The translations under genes and the position numbers were made by a program. This document shows positions 43,329-54,266 of a stretch of DNA of 64,000 nt, piece by piece; position 1 is the first letter of the stretch, and each line of letters starts with the position of its first letter. The DNA is from Lachnospiraceae bacterium (GTDB lineage Bacteria; Bacillota; Clostridia; Lachnospirales; Lachnospiraceae), in contig JAEELL010000022.1 in assembly GCA_016282745.1 (NCBI GenBank), positions 1 to 64,000 of the forward strand. Direction: 5' to 3'. The notes beneath the pieces were generated by a model. That model ran no database searches. It was given only the letters and a program-made list of their open reading frames with translations, and was not told where the DNA came from.

Positions 43329-44414
43329 ATGGGAAAGATTATATTAACCGGAGACAGACCTACCGGAAGACTTCATGTCGGTCACTATGTTGGTTCCCTC
43401 AAAAGAAGAGTTGAATTACAGAATTCCGGTGATTTTGAAAAGATATTTATTATGATTGCAGACGCTCAGGCACTGACAGACAACTTTGACAATCCTGAGA
43501 AGATCAGACAGAACATTATCGAGGTTGCACTTGATTATTTATCTTGCGGTCTTGACCCTGCAAAATCAACTTTATTTGTACAGTCACAGATTTCAGAACT
43601 TACAGAACTCACATTTTTCTACATGAATCTTGTTACAGTTTCAAGACTTCAGAGAAACCCTACTGTTAAGTCTGAAATCCAGATGAGAAATTTTGAAGCA
43701 AGCATTCCTGTTGGATTTTTCAACTATCCAATCAGTCAGGCTGCTGACATCACAGCTTTCAAAGCAGACACAGTTCCGGTTGGAGATGACCAGCTTCCAA
43801 TGATTGAACAGACTCGTGAGATTGTAAGAAAGTTCAACTCAATATATGATGAAGTTTTAGTTGAGCCTGAAGCTCTTCTTCCGTCAAACGACGCATGTAT
43901 GAGACTTCCAGGAACTGACGGAAAAGCAAAGATGAGCAAGTCTCTTGGAAACTGTATCTATCTTGCAGATACTGAAAAGGACGTTAAGACAAAGATTATG
44001 AGCATGTACACAGATCCTACTCATATTCAGATTTCTGATCCCGGACACATCGAAGGAAATACAGTATTTACATATCTTGATGCTTTTTCTAATCAGAAGC
44101 ACTTCGAGGAATACCTTCCTGAATATGCAAACCTTGACGAACTCAAGGAACACTACCAGAGAGGCGGTCTCGGAGACGTAAAGATAAAGAAGTTCCTCAA
44201 CAATGTCATCCAGGAAGAACTCTCACCAATCAGAGCAAGACGTGCTGAATTTGAGAAAGACATCCCTGCAGTATATGAGATTTTGAGACAGGGAAGCGAT
44301 GTCGCAAGAGAGGTGGCTGCACAGACACTTTCAGAAGTTAAGAAAGCAATGCAGATTGACTACTTTAACGATGCAGCACTTATTGCAAGCCACGCTGAAA
44401 AATATAAAAAATAA
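43329..44414 (+). CDS. trpS: Tryptophanyl-tRNA synthetase
   Basis: A 361-residue class I aminoacyl-tRNA synthetase that charges tRNA-Trp. The HIGH-type motif is [11 protein letters not shown] (residues 14-24) and the KMSKS loop is [11 protein letters not shown] near 200. [14 protein letters not shown] near 155 is the usual ligand region. Its leader lacks the T-box found on tyrS in this window but has a short perfect hairpin. Confidence 0.97.
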   Translation: MGKIILTGDRPTGRLHVGHYVGSLKRRVELQNSGDFEKIFIMIADAQALTDNFDNPEKIRQNIIEVALDYLSCGLDPAKSTLFVQSQISELTELTFFYMNLVTVSRLQRNPTVKSEIQMRNFEASIPVGFFNYPISQAADITAFKADTVPVGDDQLPMIEQTREIVRKFNSIYDEVLVEPEALLPSNDACMRLPGTDGKAKMSKSLGNCIYLADTEKDVKTKIMSMYTDPTHIQISDPGHIEGNTVFTYLDAFSNQKHFEEYLPEYANLDELKEHYQRGGLGDVKIKKFLNNVIQEELSPIRARRAEFEKDIPAVYEILRQGSDVAREVAAQTLSEVKKAMQIDYFNDAALIASHAEKYKK

Positions 44415-44455
44415 TTATAAATGCAGTCTGGGATTATTTACTGCATATTTACGAC

Positions 44456-44504
44456 AAAAAATACCGAAATCCGATATTCACTTGTCAGATTTCGGTATTT
44501 TTTT
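44456..44504 (+). terminator. Terminator of trpS, probably bidirectional
   Basis: AAATACCGAAATC pairs with GATTTCGGTATTT, ending in T residues on the plus strand and A-rich on the other side; the convergent GH2 gene ends 50 bases away. Confidence 0.88.
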
Positions 44505-44556
44505 ATCTAATTACCTCAAAAATTTTTAACCTGTGATTTATTGACATTTCTTTCCA

Positions 44557-46320
44557 TTATTCTTTATTTGATTTTGTATTGATTGCTTTGATGATTTCCG
44601 GTTTAATTTTGTAGTTTCTCTCTTCATCCAGAAGTCCGTTAATCTCCTGCTGCACATCAGACACCTGCGTGTAGCAGAATCCGCAGACATACGGAAGTTT
44701 CTTAATGGCACCTGTTATGCTGTCAAATCTTGCAACAAAGTCTGCTTCATCCTTAACTTTGTTGCCGTAACCCCAACCTCCGTCTTCATTAAATGCAATT
44801 CCACCAAACTCACTGATAATAACCGGCTGACCTTTGTACTCAAATCCCTTTGCAAATGCAGAGCGGAATCCGCAATGGAACATATCACCGGCTAAAATTT
44901 CATCTTTATGTTCTGTGTATCTCTTGAAAAATACTTCGCCACTCTCCTCATAATCATGAAGGGTTATAATATCTGAGCAGGTATGCTCCCAACCGTCATT
45001 TACTATAACCGGTCTGTATGGGTCAAAACATTTTGTGAGATGATATACAGCCTCTGTAAAATGCTGGTGTGTTCTGTCATTCTTAACCGCACCTATGCCC
45101 CAGGACTCATTGAAAGGAGTCCATGTGATAATAGATGGATGTGAATAATTTTGTCTCACTATCTCCATCCACTGATTTGTAAAATCCTCAACTGCATCAT
45201 CATCAAATCTGTATGCAGCTCCCACTTCACTCCAAACCAAAAGTCCTTTGTGATCACACCAGTATAAGAATCTCTCATCTTCTGTTTTCTGATGTTTTCT
45301 GACACCGTTGTATCCCATTGCAAGGACTGCATCAATATCTTTTATAAGTGCTTCCTCATCAGGTGGTGTAAGATGAGACTCCTTCCAATATCCCTGGTCA
45401 AGAATCAGCCTCTGATAAAGCGGTTCGCCATTTAAAAGTACTTTGTCCCCCTCTATTTTGATTTCTCTCATTCCAAAATATGAATACACATCATCAATTA
45501 TCAGGTCATCTTTTTTTAGTTTGAATTCAACATCATAAAGATCCGGATGATCACAGTTCCATGTAAAAAGTCCCCACTCAAATAAATCCATACGTTCAAG
45601 GAATATCTCCATATGGGCATTGCCGGTTGCAACAATGCAAGATGACGAATTGATATACATATCTTTATACTTCACAACTGCTTCTAATGTGTATCCTTCC
45701 TGCCATATATCTCCGGCTGTCAGAATATCAAATATTACTTTTTTATTCTGCATATCCGGTGTTGTTTTTATCTCTTTTATGTATGTTTTCTCAACACACT
45801 CAATCCAAACACTCTTCCAGATTCCGGTTGTCTGAACATACCAGCAGCCAAAGTTCTCATCTTTCCATCTCTGCTTGCCTCTTGGCTGTCCCGGGCTGAA
45901 AGAATCTTCTGCTTTTACAACTAATGTATTCTCTCCTTTTCTGATATATGGTGAAATATCAAAAGAGAATCTCGCATATGCTCCTTTGTGAGTTCCAACC
46001 ATTACTCCGTTGACAAATACTTTTGCAATATAATCTACCCCCTCAAAATGAAGCAATATCTTCTTTTGTGCTTTTTCCTCGGAAACATCAAACTTTCTCT
46101 CATACCATACAAAGTCATGTCGCTTTTCTTCGCCGATACCACTCATCTTTGTCTCATATGTAAACGGAACAGTTATATTTTTTGAATTGTCTGCAATCCC
46201 TCTATTCCAGCCATTTTGCTCTCCCATATTTTCGTCATCAAAACAGAACTTCCATTCTCCGTTTAACAGTTCCCATTCATTCCTCATAAGCTGAGGTCTT
46301 GGATAATCTTTTTTGTACAT
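44557..46320 (-). CDS. Glycoside hydrolase family 2 enzyme (beta-glucuronidase/galactosidase type)
   Basis: A 587-residue GH2 enzyme with the sugar-binding jelly-roll (about 1-175), an Ig-like middle domain, and a TIM barrel from about 275. The acid/base Glu is in WTPFNESWGIG (near residue 400) and the nucleophile Glu in PVIISEFGGIAF (near 500). No signal peptide, so it acts on imported sugars. Specificity among glucuronide, galactoside or mannoside cannot be fixed. GGGAGG precedes the ATG. Confidence 0.9.
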   Translation of the reverse strand: MYKKDYPRPQLMRNEWELLNGEWKFCFDDENMGEQNGWNRGIADNSKNITVPFTYETKMSGIGEEKRHDFVWYERKFDVSEEKAQKKILLHFEGVDYIAKVFVNGVMVGTHKGAYARFSFDISPYIRKGENTLVVKAEDSFSPGQPRGKQRWKDENFGCWYVQTTGIWKSVWIECVEKTYIKEIKTTPDMQNKKVIFDILTAGDIWQEGYTLEAVVKYKDMYINSSSCIVATGNAHMEIFLERMDLFEWGLFTWNCDHPDLYDVEFKLKKDDLIIDDVYSYFGMREIKIEGDKVLLNGEPLYQRLILDQGYWKESHLTPPDEEALIKDIDAVLAMGYNGVRKHQKTEDERFLYWCDHKGLLVWSEVGAAYRFDDDAVEDFTNQWMEIVRQNYSHPSIITWTPFNESWGIGAVKNDRTHQHFTEAVYHLTKCFDPYRPVIVNDGWEHTCSDIITLHDYEESGEVFFKRYTEHKDEILAGDMFHCGFRSAFAKGFEYKGQPVIISEFGGIAFNEDGGWGYGNKVKDEADFVARFDSITGAIKKLPYVCGFCYTQVSDVQQEINGLLDEERNYKIKPEIIKAINTKSNKE

Positions 46321-46428
46321 ATCTTCCCTCCCAATTTATCTCTGTTAGTCCCATGCCGACCAATAATCATCAATACGACAATCACATACTTGTAGTATAA
46401 ATAAATATTTTGATTGATACAACTATTT

Positions 46429-48171
46429 TCATCTCAGATTATTTATTACATTATTTAAGCACAATGCTCCAAATCCGGCTATTTTGTTTGGATATTCAGA
46501 ATATGCATTAAGTTTTCTTGTACCTTTAATAAGATATGCCTTAACTTTTTCTCCATACATAAATCTGTCATTATTTCTTACAATCCCCCACTCCATCAGT
46601 AGCAAAACGCTTCCTGTAACAAAAGGTGTCGCCATGGATGTTCCCGTTCGCTCTTCAATTGTACCGTTAGCTGCCGCAGAAACCACACCGACCCCGGGGG
46701 CGACAAGATCAGGTTTTATCATATTCAGCTCCCTGGTATACCCTCTTCCCGAAAAAGGAGCAACAGTATCATTTAAAGTATTATATGCTCCCACAGTAAT
46801 AACTTTATTGGCTGTTGACGGAATGGTTAATGTAGTGTCAGGACTTGGATTTAAAAAGCCTGTTACTGCATTCAAAAGTGCTTGCGAATTCATCCATATA
46901 TCCATGTTTCCCCGAACAATATTTTCACCGGTTATTTCAATCTGCCATATTCCCTGAGTAAGATACTCTCCAACAGGTATTAATTCAATGTAGATTTCCT
47001 GAAACCTGCTGTAAGGTTTTGGAGTACCAAAATAAATAAAAAAAATGTGCTCTCCCACTTCCAGTTCTACCGCTTCGTTTCTGACCTTTGGTATTACAAT
47101 TTCCTCAAAAGCCGGAGTTATTATTTTCAGAGAAATATCATCCACATAATCTTTCCAAATCTGCAGTCCCAAAGATTTCTCATAGTCTCCAACCGAAAAA
47201 TCACTCATAACCTGTTCTTTGTTTCGTGTCCTTACAAATGTATGTCCAAATTTATCTCCTTCATTTCCGCTTCCGACTACAATACTGATTTTCTCTCTGT
47301 CACACATATAATCAATATATGTTTCCAACAATGAGGTACCATCGTGAGAACCGTAGTTATTTCCAAAACTGATATTTATCGCCATTGGCATGTTGTAGTA
47401 CTCTGCTCTGTTTGTAAGATACTCTATGGCAAGCATCAGTTCCGTAGTTCGAAAGAATCCGTTTTTTGAATCATCCAGTTTCACAGCTATAATTTCACTT
47501 TTTGTGGCAATCCCAATATTGTTCTTTTTATCTTTTGCAAAATTTCCGGCCATTATTCCTGCCACATGTGTGCCATGTCCTGATGAATCAACAGTTATGG
47601 CCTTTTGTCTGTTATTCTCAGCAATCGATTCATTTATTTGTTCCTGCGTGATTATAGTACCAAGACCTAAAAATCCCAAGTTGCCTTTCCCATTAATATC
47701 TTTCTCATTATTATTTCGGGTCTGATCCCAGATTTCCAGTATTCTGCTTTTGCCATTTTCATTTATAAATGCATTGTTATAATAATCAATGCCGCTATCT
47801 ATTATTCCTGCAATTGTTCCTTGCCCATATAACCCGAAATTGTTTTGTACCGGTGGAACGCAGGATACTCTTACACCATTTGTCACTTCATAAAAAAGTG
47901 CTTTTGGTTTTTCAATAAACAAAATCTGCTTTTCACTTGCCAGTTCATCAATTCTATTTTCCTTAATGTTAACTATTGCATATCCGCCGGACAGTATTTT
48001 TACATCAGCATCATATTCAGATAGGAACACTTCATTTCCTCTGTATCGTAAAATCAAATCCCATGTTTTGTCAGTCCGGTTGTAACCCACCTGCAATTCT
48101 CTGCATTTGTTCATCATTTCATTGTCAACCGCCATCGACAAATTTAGAATATTTTCTATCTTTTCGTTCAT
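46429..48171 (-). CDS. Subtilisin-family (S8) protease, Csp-like
   Basis: The 580-residue protein has the layout of clostridial germination proteases (CspB/CspC type): an N-terminal pro-like segment, then a subtilase domain with Asp in AGIIDSGIDYYN (about 127), His in DSSGHGTHVAGIM (about 203) and Ser in RTGTSMATPFVTGS (about 520), interrupted by a beta-rich insert around 330-430. All three catalytic residues are present, unlike some pseudoprotease Csp proteins. No export signal is seen. In Clostridium, Csp proteases process the cortex lytic pro-enzyme SleC; whether that holds here is inference. Confidence 0.85.
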   Translation of the reverse strand: MNEKIENILNLSMAVDNEMMNKCRELQVGYNRTDKTWDLILRYRGNEVFLSEYDADVKILSGGYAIVNIKENRIDELASEKQILFIEKPKALFYEVTNGVRVSCVPPVQNNFGLYGQGTIAGIIDSGIDYYNNAFINENGKSRILEIWDQTRNNNEKDINGKGNLGFLGLGTIITQEQINESIAENNRQKAITVDSSGHGTHVAGIMAGNFAKDKKNNIGIATKSEIIAVKLDDSKNGFFRTTELMLAIEYLTNRAEYYNMPMAINISFGNNYGSHDGTSLLETYIDYMCDREKISIVVGSGNEGDKFGHTFVRTRNKEQVMSDFSVGDYEKSLGLQIWKDYVDDISLKIITPAFEEIVIPKVRNEAVELEVGEHIFFIYFGTPKPYSRFQEIYIELIPVGEYLTQGIWQIEITGENIVRGNMDIWMNSQALLNAVTGFLNPSPDTTLTIPSTANKVITVGAYNTLNDTVAPFSGRGYTRELNMIKPDLVAPGVGVVSAAANGTIEERTGTSMATPFVTGSVLLLMEWGIVRNNDRFMYGEKVKAYLIKGTRKLNAYSEYPNKIAGFGALCLNNVINNLR

Positions 48172-48250
48172 GCATACCCGCTTTTTGATTATTCCCAGTT
48201 ATTATATGTGCCAATACCTTTCATTAATACATATTATTTCTATTTTTGAT

Positions 48251-48279
48251 TGATTCCCCCCTACAAAAAATGGTATAAT
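48251..48279 (+). promoter_or_regulatory. Promoter of the diguanylate cyclase gene
   Basis: TATAAT (48274-48279) has TGATTC at the 17-base -35 position; the match is moderate. The leader is about 70 bases. Confidence 0.45.
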
Positions 48280-48353
48280 GCAACTATATAAATGGGAAAA
48301 TCATTCTTTCCTCAGAACGTGAAACAGCAGTTCTTGAATTGGAGGTTTTATAT

Positions 48354-49436
48354 ATGACACTGGCAGGTTATTTAGAAGAACATTATGGATTGTTAGTCTT
48401 ATTATTAGGCTTATTTGTAATTAGTATTTCAGACGCTCATTTAGAGCGTGGCATAATTCGACGCATTATTACAGCTAATTTTATGCTGTTTGTTTATTCT
48501 GTCGTATGCTACTTGGAAGAATATCTGGGCGACCAGAATTATTACTCGCCATTGAGAGCTTTTTTATCCGCTGTTTGTTACAGTCTTATCGTCTTCACCC
48601 TTGTACATATAATCATAATAGTATATCCTAAAAGGCCTTTCATTTTTTGGATTCCGGCGGTAACTAATTCAGTTCTGTGTTTCCTCTCATTAAAAACAGG
48701 AATTGTATTTACGATTTCTAAAGATAATCATTTTTTTCGTGGACCTCTTGGATATCTGACTTATATTATTACAGGTCTTTATTTAATCTATTTTATATAC
48801 TTAGTCTGTCACTCAAAAACTGTTCGACGTATAGAGGATTTTTCAATACCTCTATTTATGATTTTCAATTCCCTAATCTGCATTTTTATGCCTCTGTATT
48901 GGGACACTATGACTCGCCATTGGTTCAACGTAACCATCTCAATTGATATTATATTTTATTATATATACCTGTTACAGCAATATACAAAAAGAGATCCTCT
49001 CACAAGACTTTTGAACCGACAGTCATACTATTCCGATGCAGATAGATTTGCCAATACACTCACTGCAATTGTAGCAATGGATATGAATGGCTTAAAAGCA
49101 ATAAACGACAAATATGGGCATGCAGCCGGAGATATTGCATTAAGAACTATTGCTGATTGTTTTTGGAATGCAGTAAATCACAATCAACGTATATACCGAG
49201 TGGGCGGAGACGAATATGTCATTTTGTGCAACTCAACTTCTGAAGATGAAGTCAAGGATTTAATCAAACGAATAAACGACGAGCTCAAAAAAACTACCTA
49301 CTCATGTTCCATTGGTTATGCCATGAAACACGAAGACAGTACCCTTGATTCTCTATATAAGGCTGCAGACAAAATGATGTATGAAGAAAAGAAATTCTAT
49401 TATGAACAAAAAAATCGAGACAGAAGGAAACGTTAG
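48354..49436 (+). CDS. Membrane diguanylate cyclase (GGDEF domain)
   Basis: The 360-residue protein has about six to seven transmembrane helices in the first 210 residues and a C-terminal GGDEF domain (DPLTRLLNRQSYYSDAD ... AMDMNGLKAINDKYGHAAGD ... RVGGDEYVIL). The active-site loop reads GGDEY rather than GGDEF, still compatible with making cyclic di-GMP. No RxxD inhibitory site is obvious just before it. The start is an ATG preceded by GGAGG; a TTG five codons upstream is inside the ribosome site. Confidence 0.92.
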   Translation: MTLAGYLEEHYGLLVLLLGLFVISISDAHLERGIIRRIITANFMLFVYSVVCYLEEYLGDQNYYSPLRAFLSAVCYSLIVFTLVHIIIIVYPKRPFIFWIPAVTNSVLCFLSLKTGIVFTISKDNHFFRGPLGYLTYIITGLYLIYFIYLVCHSKTVRRIEDFSIPLFMIFNSLICIFMPLYWDTMTRHWFNVTISIDIIFYYIYLLQQYTKRDPLTRLLNRQSYYSDADRFANTLTAIVAMDMNGLKAINDKYGHAAGDIALRTIADCFWNAVNHNQRIYRVGGDEYVILCNSTSEDEVKDLIKRINDELKKTTYSCSIGYAMKHEDSTLDSLYKAADKMMYEEKKFYYEQKNRDRRKR

Positions 49437-49500
49437 TTTTTCCCACACCAACTACTTATAAAAACAAGATTCTTATCTGCCAAAGATAATCTTATAATTA

Positions 49501-49550
49501 AAGAATGGGCTGTTAATCTAATATTTTCATTAGCATAACAGCCCATTCTT
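49501..49550. terminator. Bidirectional terminator between the cyclase and tyrS
   Basis: AAGAATGGGCTGTTA and TAACAGCCCATTCTT form a perfect 15-bp stem between two convergent genes. Confidence 0.9.
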
Positions 49551-49564
49551 ATTATTTTAAACTT

Positions 49565-50788
49565 TTATTTAATAATTGCCTTATGGAATTTCTTTTTACC
49601 TTTTTTAATCTTAACTCCTGTGGCAAGCATATCTTTTGTAACAACAAAACCGATATCTGATACCTTTTCATCATTTACTGATACACCGCCCTGCTGGATA
49701 AGTCTTCTAGCCTCACCCTTTGAAGGTACGAGTCCACATGCCATCATAAGATCCATGATTGCAATCTGTCCGTCTGTAAGCTCTGCATCTGTAAGTTCTG
49801 TTGTAGGCATGTTAGAGTCATCCCCGCCACCTGCAAATAAAGCCTTTGAAGCTTCCTCTGCTTTCTTAGCTTCCTCTTCGCCGTGAACAAGTTTTGTGAG
49901 TTCAAATGCAAGAATCTCTTTTGCTTTGTTAAGTTCTGCGCCTTCCCAAGAATCCATTTTTTCTATTTCTTCCAATGGAAGGAATGTGAGCATTCTGATA
50001 CATTTTAATACATCGTCATCTCCAACATTTCTCCAGTACTGGTAGAACTCGAATGGTGATGTCTTGTTTGGATCAAGCCAAACAGCACCGTTTGCTGTCT
50101 TACCCATCTTCTTTCCTTCTGAGTTGAGAAGAAGTGTAATAGTCATCGCATGTGCATCCTTACCAAGTTTTCTTCTGATAAGTTCTGTACCACCAAGCAT
50201 GTTTGACCACTGATCATCTCCACCAAACTGCATATTACATCCGTATTCTTTGAATAAGTGATAGAAATCATATGACTGCATGATCATGTAGTTGAATTCA
50301 AGGAATGTAAGTCCTTTTTCCATACGCTGTTTGTAACACTCAGCTCTGAGCATGTTATTAACTGAGAAATGTGGTCCTACTTCTCTGAGTACATCAACGT
50401 AGTTAAGTTTCAGTAACCAGTCTGCATTATTTACGACAATCGCCTTGTCATCTCCAAAATCGATGAACTTCTCCATCTGAGCCTTGAAGCATTCGCAGTT
50501 ATGCTCGATAGTCTCAGGTGTGAGCATCTGTCTCAAATCATTTCTTCCTGATGGATCACCGATGTATCCTGTACCACCACCTAAAAGTACTACAGGCTTG
50601 TTTCCTGCCATCTGCAATCTCTTCATAAGACAAAGTGCCATGAAATGTCCAACATGCAACGAATCAGCAGTAGGATCAAATCCGATATAGAATTTCGCCT
50701 TTCCTTCATTTACAAGTTTTTTAATTTCTTCTTCATTTGTTACCTGAGCAATAAGACCTCTGGCAACCAATTCATCATAAATTTTCAT
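49565..50788 (-). CDS. tyrS: Tyrosyl-tRNA synthetase
   Basis: A 407-residue class I synthetase that charges tRNA-Tyr. HIGH-type motif LHVGHFMAL (near residue 45), KMSKS-type loop [10 protein letters not shown] (near 230), and a C-terminal S4 RNA-binding domain ([19 protein letters not shown]). It is controlled by a tyrosine T-box leader (50903-51267). GGAGG lies before the ATG with a slightly long spacing. Confidence 0.97.
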   Translation of the reverse strand: MKIYDELVARGLIAQVTNEEEIKKLVNEGKAKFYIGFDPTADSLHVGHFMALCLMKRLQMAGNKPVVLLGGGTGYIGDPSGRNDLRQMLTPETIEHNCECFKAQMEKFIDFGDDKAIVVNNADWLLKLNYVDVLREVGPHFSVNNMLRAECYKQRMEKGLTFLEFNYMIMQSYDFYHLFKEYGCNMQFGGDDQWSNMLGGTELIRRKLGKDAHAMTITLLLNSEGKKMGKTANGAVWLDPNKTSPFEFYQYWRNVGDDDVLKCIRMLTFLPLEEIEKMDSWEGAELNKAKEILAFELTKLVHGEEEAKKAEEASKALFAGGGDDSNMPTTELTDAELTDGQIAIMDLMMACGLVPSKGEARRLIQQGGVSVNDEKVSDIGFVVTKDMLATGVKIKKGKKKFHKAIIK

Positions 50789-50902
50789 GATTAATCAATC
50801 CTCCTGATTTGTTTAATTTCTATCATTTTTCCTAAAGGTGTGTCTTTTTTTATTTACATTGATATTATTATCACTCTTATTAAAAATCCAGACACACATT
50901 AT

Positions 50903-51267
50903 AAAAGCCCTCTGTGCAAAGCACAGAGGGCAATAAATGCGGTACCACCTCTTAGTCAAAAGTCTCTCACGAAACCTTCCTCAGTGAGTATATATGAAGA
51001 TGATTACAACCCTGAATGAAGTTCAAATCACAACTCATATACTCCTGCGCTGTAACGGGCGCTCCGTCTTCCCTACACTGTAGACCAAATCATATGGCAT
51101 AACGTTCTTCTGTCACATTCCATGGACACACCATACTAATCATCCAACATTTCAGGTTGCAACTCCGGGATGTACTTCATCTTTATGATTTAGAGCCTCT
51201 CACCAACCGGCTCCTCTCTGAAAAACTCTATAAAGACTACTCTTCCCTTCAAAGTCTTTTTCAATCT
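50903..51267 (-). promoter_or_regulatory. T-box leader (tyrosine) of tyrS
   Basis: The conserved T-box sequence AGGTGGTACCGCA lies at 50950-50938 (minus strand), followed by the terminator stem GCCCTCTGTGC / GCACAGAGGGC with a TTTT tract at 50931-50903. Upstream, GGAGCCGGTTGGTGAGAGGC resembles the stem I K-turn region, and GATGAAGTACATC holds a UAC codon fitting a tyrosine specifier. Uncharged tRNA-Tyr would stabilise the antiterminator and allow tyrS transcription. Confidence 0.95.
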
Positions 51268-51273
51268 TTCTAA

Positions 51274-51302
51274 AGTATATAATAACCTTTTATAAATGTA
51301 AA
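51274..51302 (-). promoter_or_regulatory. Promoter of the tyrS T-box transcript
   Basis: On the minus strand TTTACA (51302-51297) and TATACT (51279-51274) are 17 bases apart, placing the start of transcription near 51267. Confidence 0.75.
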
Positions 51303-51377
51303 GTTAAAATTGCTTATTCTACCACAGGTAAAGTAACTATTCAGCCTTTCAATTGGAACTTATCCGGCAAAGATAAA

Positions 51378-54011
51378 TTACTCTGTCAGATATATATTTG
51401 ATGCGAGTACATTTCTTGCACAATATCTCAGATCGTTTATGTCTAACTCACCGTCTTCAACTGCTTTTCTTATTCTGTCTAAATCCTTTTCAAAGCCCGG
51501 CATTATTATGTCATTTCCCGCTTTGATACATTCAATCGGATCTGAGTAATCATAACGTGTTGCTTTTTTGCTTGTATCTTCCATCATTATGGCAAATCCC
51601 GTAGTTCCCCAGTCAGACATAACCATTCCGTCAAATCCCCACTCTGCTCTTAAAATATCCTTTATCAGTTCTCTGCTTGCAGCTGTATGTACTCCATTAA
51701 TAAGATTGTATGAAGTCATTATTGATTTTGGTTTTGACTCTCTTACGCAGATTTCAAAAGCTTTAAGATAGATTTCTCTGATTGTTCTCTCTGAGGCATT
51801 TGAATTGCTGAGCAATCTGTTATCCTCCTGGTTATTCATGGCAAAATGCTTGATTGTTGTAGTTGCACCCTTATGACTTTGCACACCCATCGTCATTGCT
51901 GCCGCACATTTACCTGCGATAAGAGGGTCCTCAGAATAATACTCAAAGTTTCTTCCGCAGAGAACATTTCTGTGAATATTCATTCCCGGAGCCAACCAGT
52001 AATTGATTCCAAACTCTGCCATTTCGTCACCAATCATGTATCCAAGTTTCTTAATAGCTTCCATATTCCAGGTTTGTGCAAGCATTGTTGCAATAGGAAT
52101 GGCTGTGCAATACTGATAATAATATTTGTCCACTTTATCAGACGGTGCCGGCTCAAAACCAAGAATCTCATTCATATACGGAATGGCCAATCCTGCTTCA
52201 ATCAATTCGCCTTCCTTATCTACCCCAAATTTATCTACAAGTCGAAGCCCTGCAGGTCCGTCTGCCATAACAAGATTTTCCACTCCTTTGTCTTTAAGTC
52301 GTGATGTTATTTCTCCTGCTGCACCGGGAACCTTCTTTGCGGCATTTCCGATAATACTTTCATCTTCCTTTTTCTCTACGTCCCATCCTGTTCCATTGCA
52401 AAGGTAGAGAAGTTCATCAACAGACAGTTCGGTTACAAACTGTTCAAGTGTAATGTTGCCTTTCCTTACATCATCCAGAGAATACTCATTTGTCATTGAC
52501 TCATTATTTTCCGAACCATTTGCTTTTGTTTCATTAACATGTAATTCATCCGGAGCAAACTTTTCTCTTTCATAATCAGGTACAACAGTTTCAAACCATG
52601 TATGAGACATTTGTATGGTATTCTCTTCTGAAATATCTGACTCTGCTATGTTATCTGAACCATTTATACTCTTTTCGGCATCTGCTCTGTTTTGCTTCAA
52701 CTCCTCAAAAGGTTCTATCTGTTTCAACAGGTTCTTTGCCTTCATCACTGTCACATCATCATCGAGGCTGATTGATGCAACAAGCCTTGTATTCTCCACG
52801 CTATTACCTAAAAGCACCTTGTAATTACCTTTTTCCAGAATATATGATGCACTCTCCTCATCAAAGGAACAAAAATCTCGCAAATCAAAAACTATGTCTA
52901 CAATTTCTTTATCCCCGGGAGCCAGTTCCTGAGTCTTTGCAAATCCCACAAGAATTTTCTTTGGCTGCTCCAGTTTGCCATTTGGTTTTCCAAGGTATAA
53001 CTGTACAACTTCTTTTCCCGGATATTTCTTTCCGGTGTTCTTTACCAGTGCCTTACATTTCACCTTGGTTTTGTCATTTGAAATACCCCTGTACTCTACG
53101 TCAAATGTGGTATAAGAAAGACCATAACCAAAACAGAATGCCGGCTTTACATTGAAAGTTTCAAAATATCTGTATCCAACATATATTCCTTCTCTGTAAT
53201 AAGAATCATCCAAATTACCATCCAAATGACTAAACTCATCACCAAATGGATATTGAGAATAATTTAAAGCCCAGGTTGTAGTAAGCTTTCCTGATGGGTA
53301 TGTCTTTCCAAGAATCACATCAGCTACTATGTTGCCCACAAAATTGCCCGGCTGACTGATAAGAATAATCGATTGGACTCCCTCTATGTCCATGAGTTTT
53401 TCCGTTTCAACCGCTCCACCGATGTTGAGAGCAACAATAACCTTACCATATACTTTTGCGAGATTTTCAATTGATTCTATTTCATTTCCGGCTAACAGGT
53501 AATCATTCTCTTCATTATCCCTGTCTGTTCCTTCACCGGAATTTCTTGAAATAACATACATCGCAATATCGGCTTTGTATTTTGAGGCTTCCTTGGCTGA
53601 AATGACATCATGAACTGGGCTTTTAAGTCCCTTACTCAGCATAACATCAATAAAATTCTTTCCTGTTGCAAGCATAGCCTTTTTCTCATTAATGTAATCC
53701 TCAATGGCTTTATCATTCTTTTTGTCATAGGCATCAAGCCATGCCTTAGTAACAACTTCCACTCCTGCATTTTCAAATCCCTGTTCAATATTGACGGTAC
53801 TTCTGGTGTTTACATCTCCCGATCCTGTTCCGCCCTTAATGGTATGCCTTATCCCTGCACCGTAAAGAGCAATCTTCTTACACTCTTCAATTGGCAATAG
53901 TCCGTCATTTTTCAATAAAACTATTCCTTCCGGGGCAATCTTTCTGACAAGTTCATTGTGATTTCTTTCTCTCTCTGTTTCCTTTGGATCTGTAGTTGCT
54001 TTATACTTCAT
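51378..54011 (-). CDS. GH3 beta-glucosidase with inverted domain order
   Basis: The 877-residue enzyme carries the usual C-terminal GH3 domain and fibronectin-like domain first (VRKIAPEGIVLLKNDGLLPIE near residue 25; YRYFETFNVKPAFCFGYGLSYTTF near 290) and the catalytic TIM barrel last (DGPAGLRLVDKFG near 570; CGRNFEYYSEDP near 685; nucleophile Asp in MVMSDWGTTG near 800). This permuted order is known from rumen beta-glucosidases such as that of Butyrivibrio. It has no signal peptide, so it probably hydrolyses imported oligosaccharides. A poorly conserved Glu/Asn-rich stretch (about 430-515) joins the halves. The third codon is used as start because GGAGG is better spaced. Confidence 0.93.
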   Translation of the reverse strand: MKYKATTDPKETERERNHNELVRKIAPEGIVLLKNDGLLPIEECKKIALYGAGIRHTIKGGTGSGDVNTRSTVNIEQGFENAGVEVVTKAWLDAYDKKNDKAIEDYINEKKAMLATGKNFIDVMLSKGLKSPVHDVISAKEASKYKADIAMYVISRNSGEGTDRDNEENDYLLAGNEIESIENLAKVYGKVIVALNIGGAVETEKLMDIEGVQSIILISQPGNFVGNIVADVILGKTYPSGKLTTTWALNYSQYPFGDEFSHLDGNLDDSYYREGIYVGYRYFETFNVKPAFCFGYGLSYTTFDVEYRGISNDKTKVKCKALVKNTGKKYPGKEVVQLYLGKPNGKLEQPKKILVGFAKTQELAPGDKEIVDIVFDLRDFCSFDEESASYILEKGNYKVLLGNSVENTRLVASISLDDDVTVMKAKNLLKQIEPFEELKQNRADAEKSINGSDNIAESDISEENTIQMSHTWFETVVPDYEREKFAPDELHVNETKANGSENNESMTNEYSLDDVRKGNITLEQFVTELSVDELLYLCNGTGWDVEKKEDESIIGNAAKKVPGAAGEITSRLKDKGVENLVMADGPAGLRLVDKFGVDKEGELIEAGLAIPYMNEILGFEPAPSDKVDKYYYQYCTAIPIATMLAQTWNMEAIKKLGYMIGDEMAEFGINYWLAPGMNIHRNVLCGRNFEYYSEDPLIAGKCAAAMTMGVQSHKGATTTIKHFAMNNQEDNRLLSNSNASERTIREIYLKAFEICVRESKPKSIMTSYNLINGVHTAASRELIKDILRAEWGFDGMVMSDWGTTGFAIMMEDTSKKATRYDYSDPIECIKAGNDIIMPGFEKDLDRIRKAVEDGELDINDLRYCARNVLASNIYLTE

Positions 54012-54056
54012 AGGCATTTCCTCCGATCATTAATATATTTATCCTTTTTTTATCAT

Positions 54057-54266
54057 TTATCCGATAGAATCTACTGTATAATCTTTTGCTTCAACTGCAT
54101 TTTTTAATTCTTCATCACCAATTGCCTCTGATAATTCAACAACAGCCGTTCCCTGCTCATGACTTACAACTGCTTCCTTGACCTGTGGCAACTCTTCTAA
54201 AGCTTTCTTAACCGCTGCCTCACAGTGTCCACACATCATTCCGGTAATCTTCATTGTCTTTTTCAT
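54057..54266 (-). other. Possible internal start yielding a free CopZ-like copper chaperone
   Basis: Within copA, AAAAAGGAG stands nine bases before an in-frame ATG at 54266, the first codon of MKKTMKITGMMCGHC. Starting there would give a 69-residue single heavy-metal domain the size of CopZ. The frame is continuous with copA, so both a fusion and a free chaperone could be made. Confidence 0.45.
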
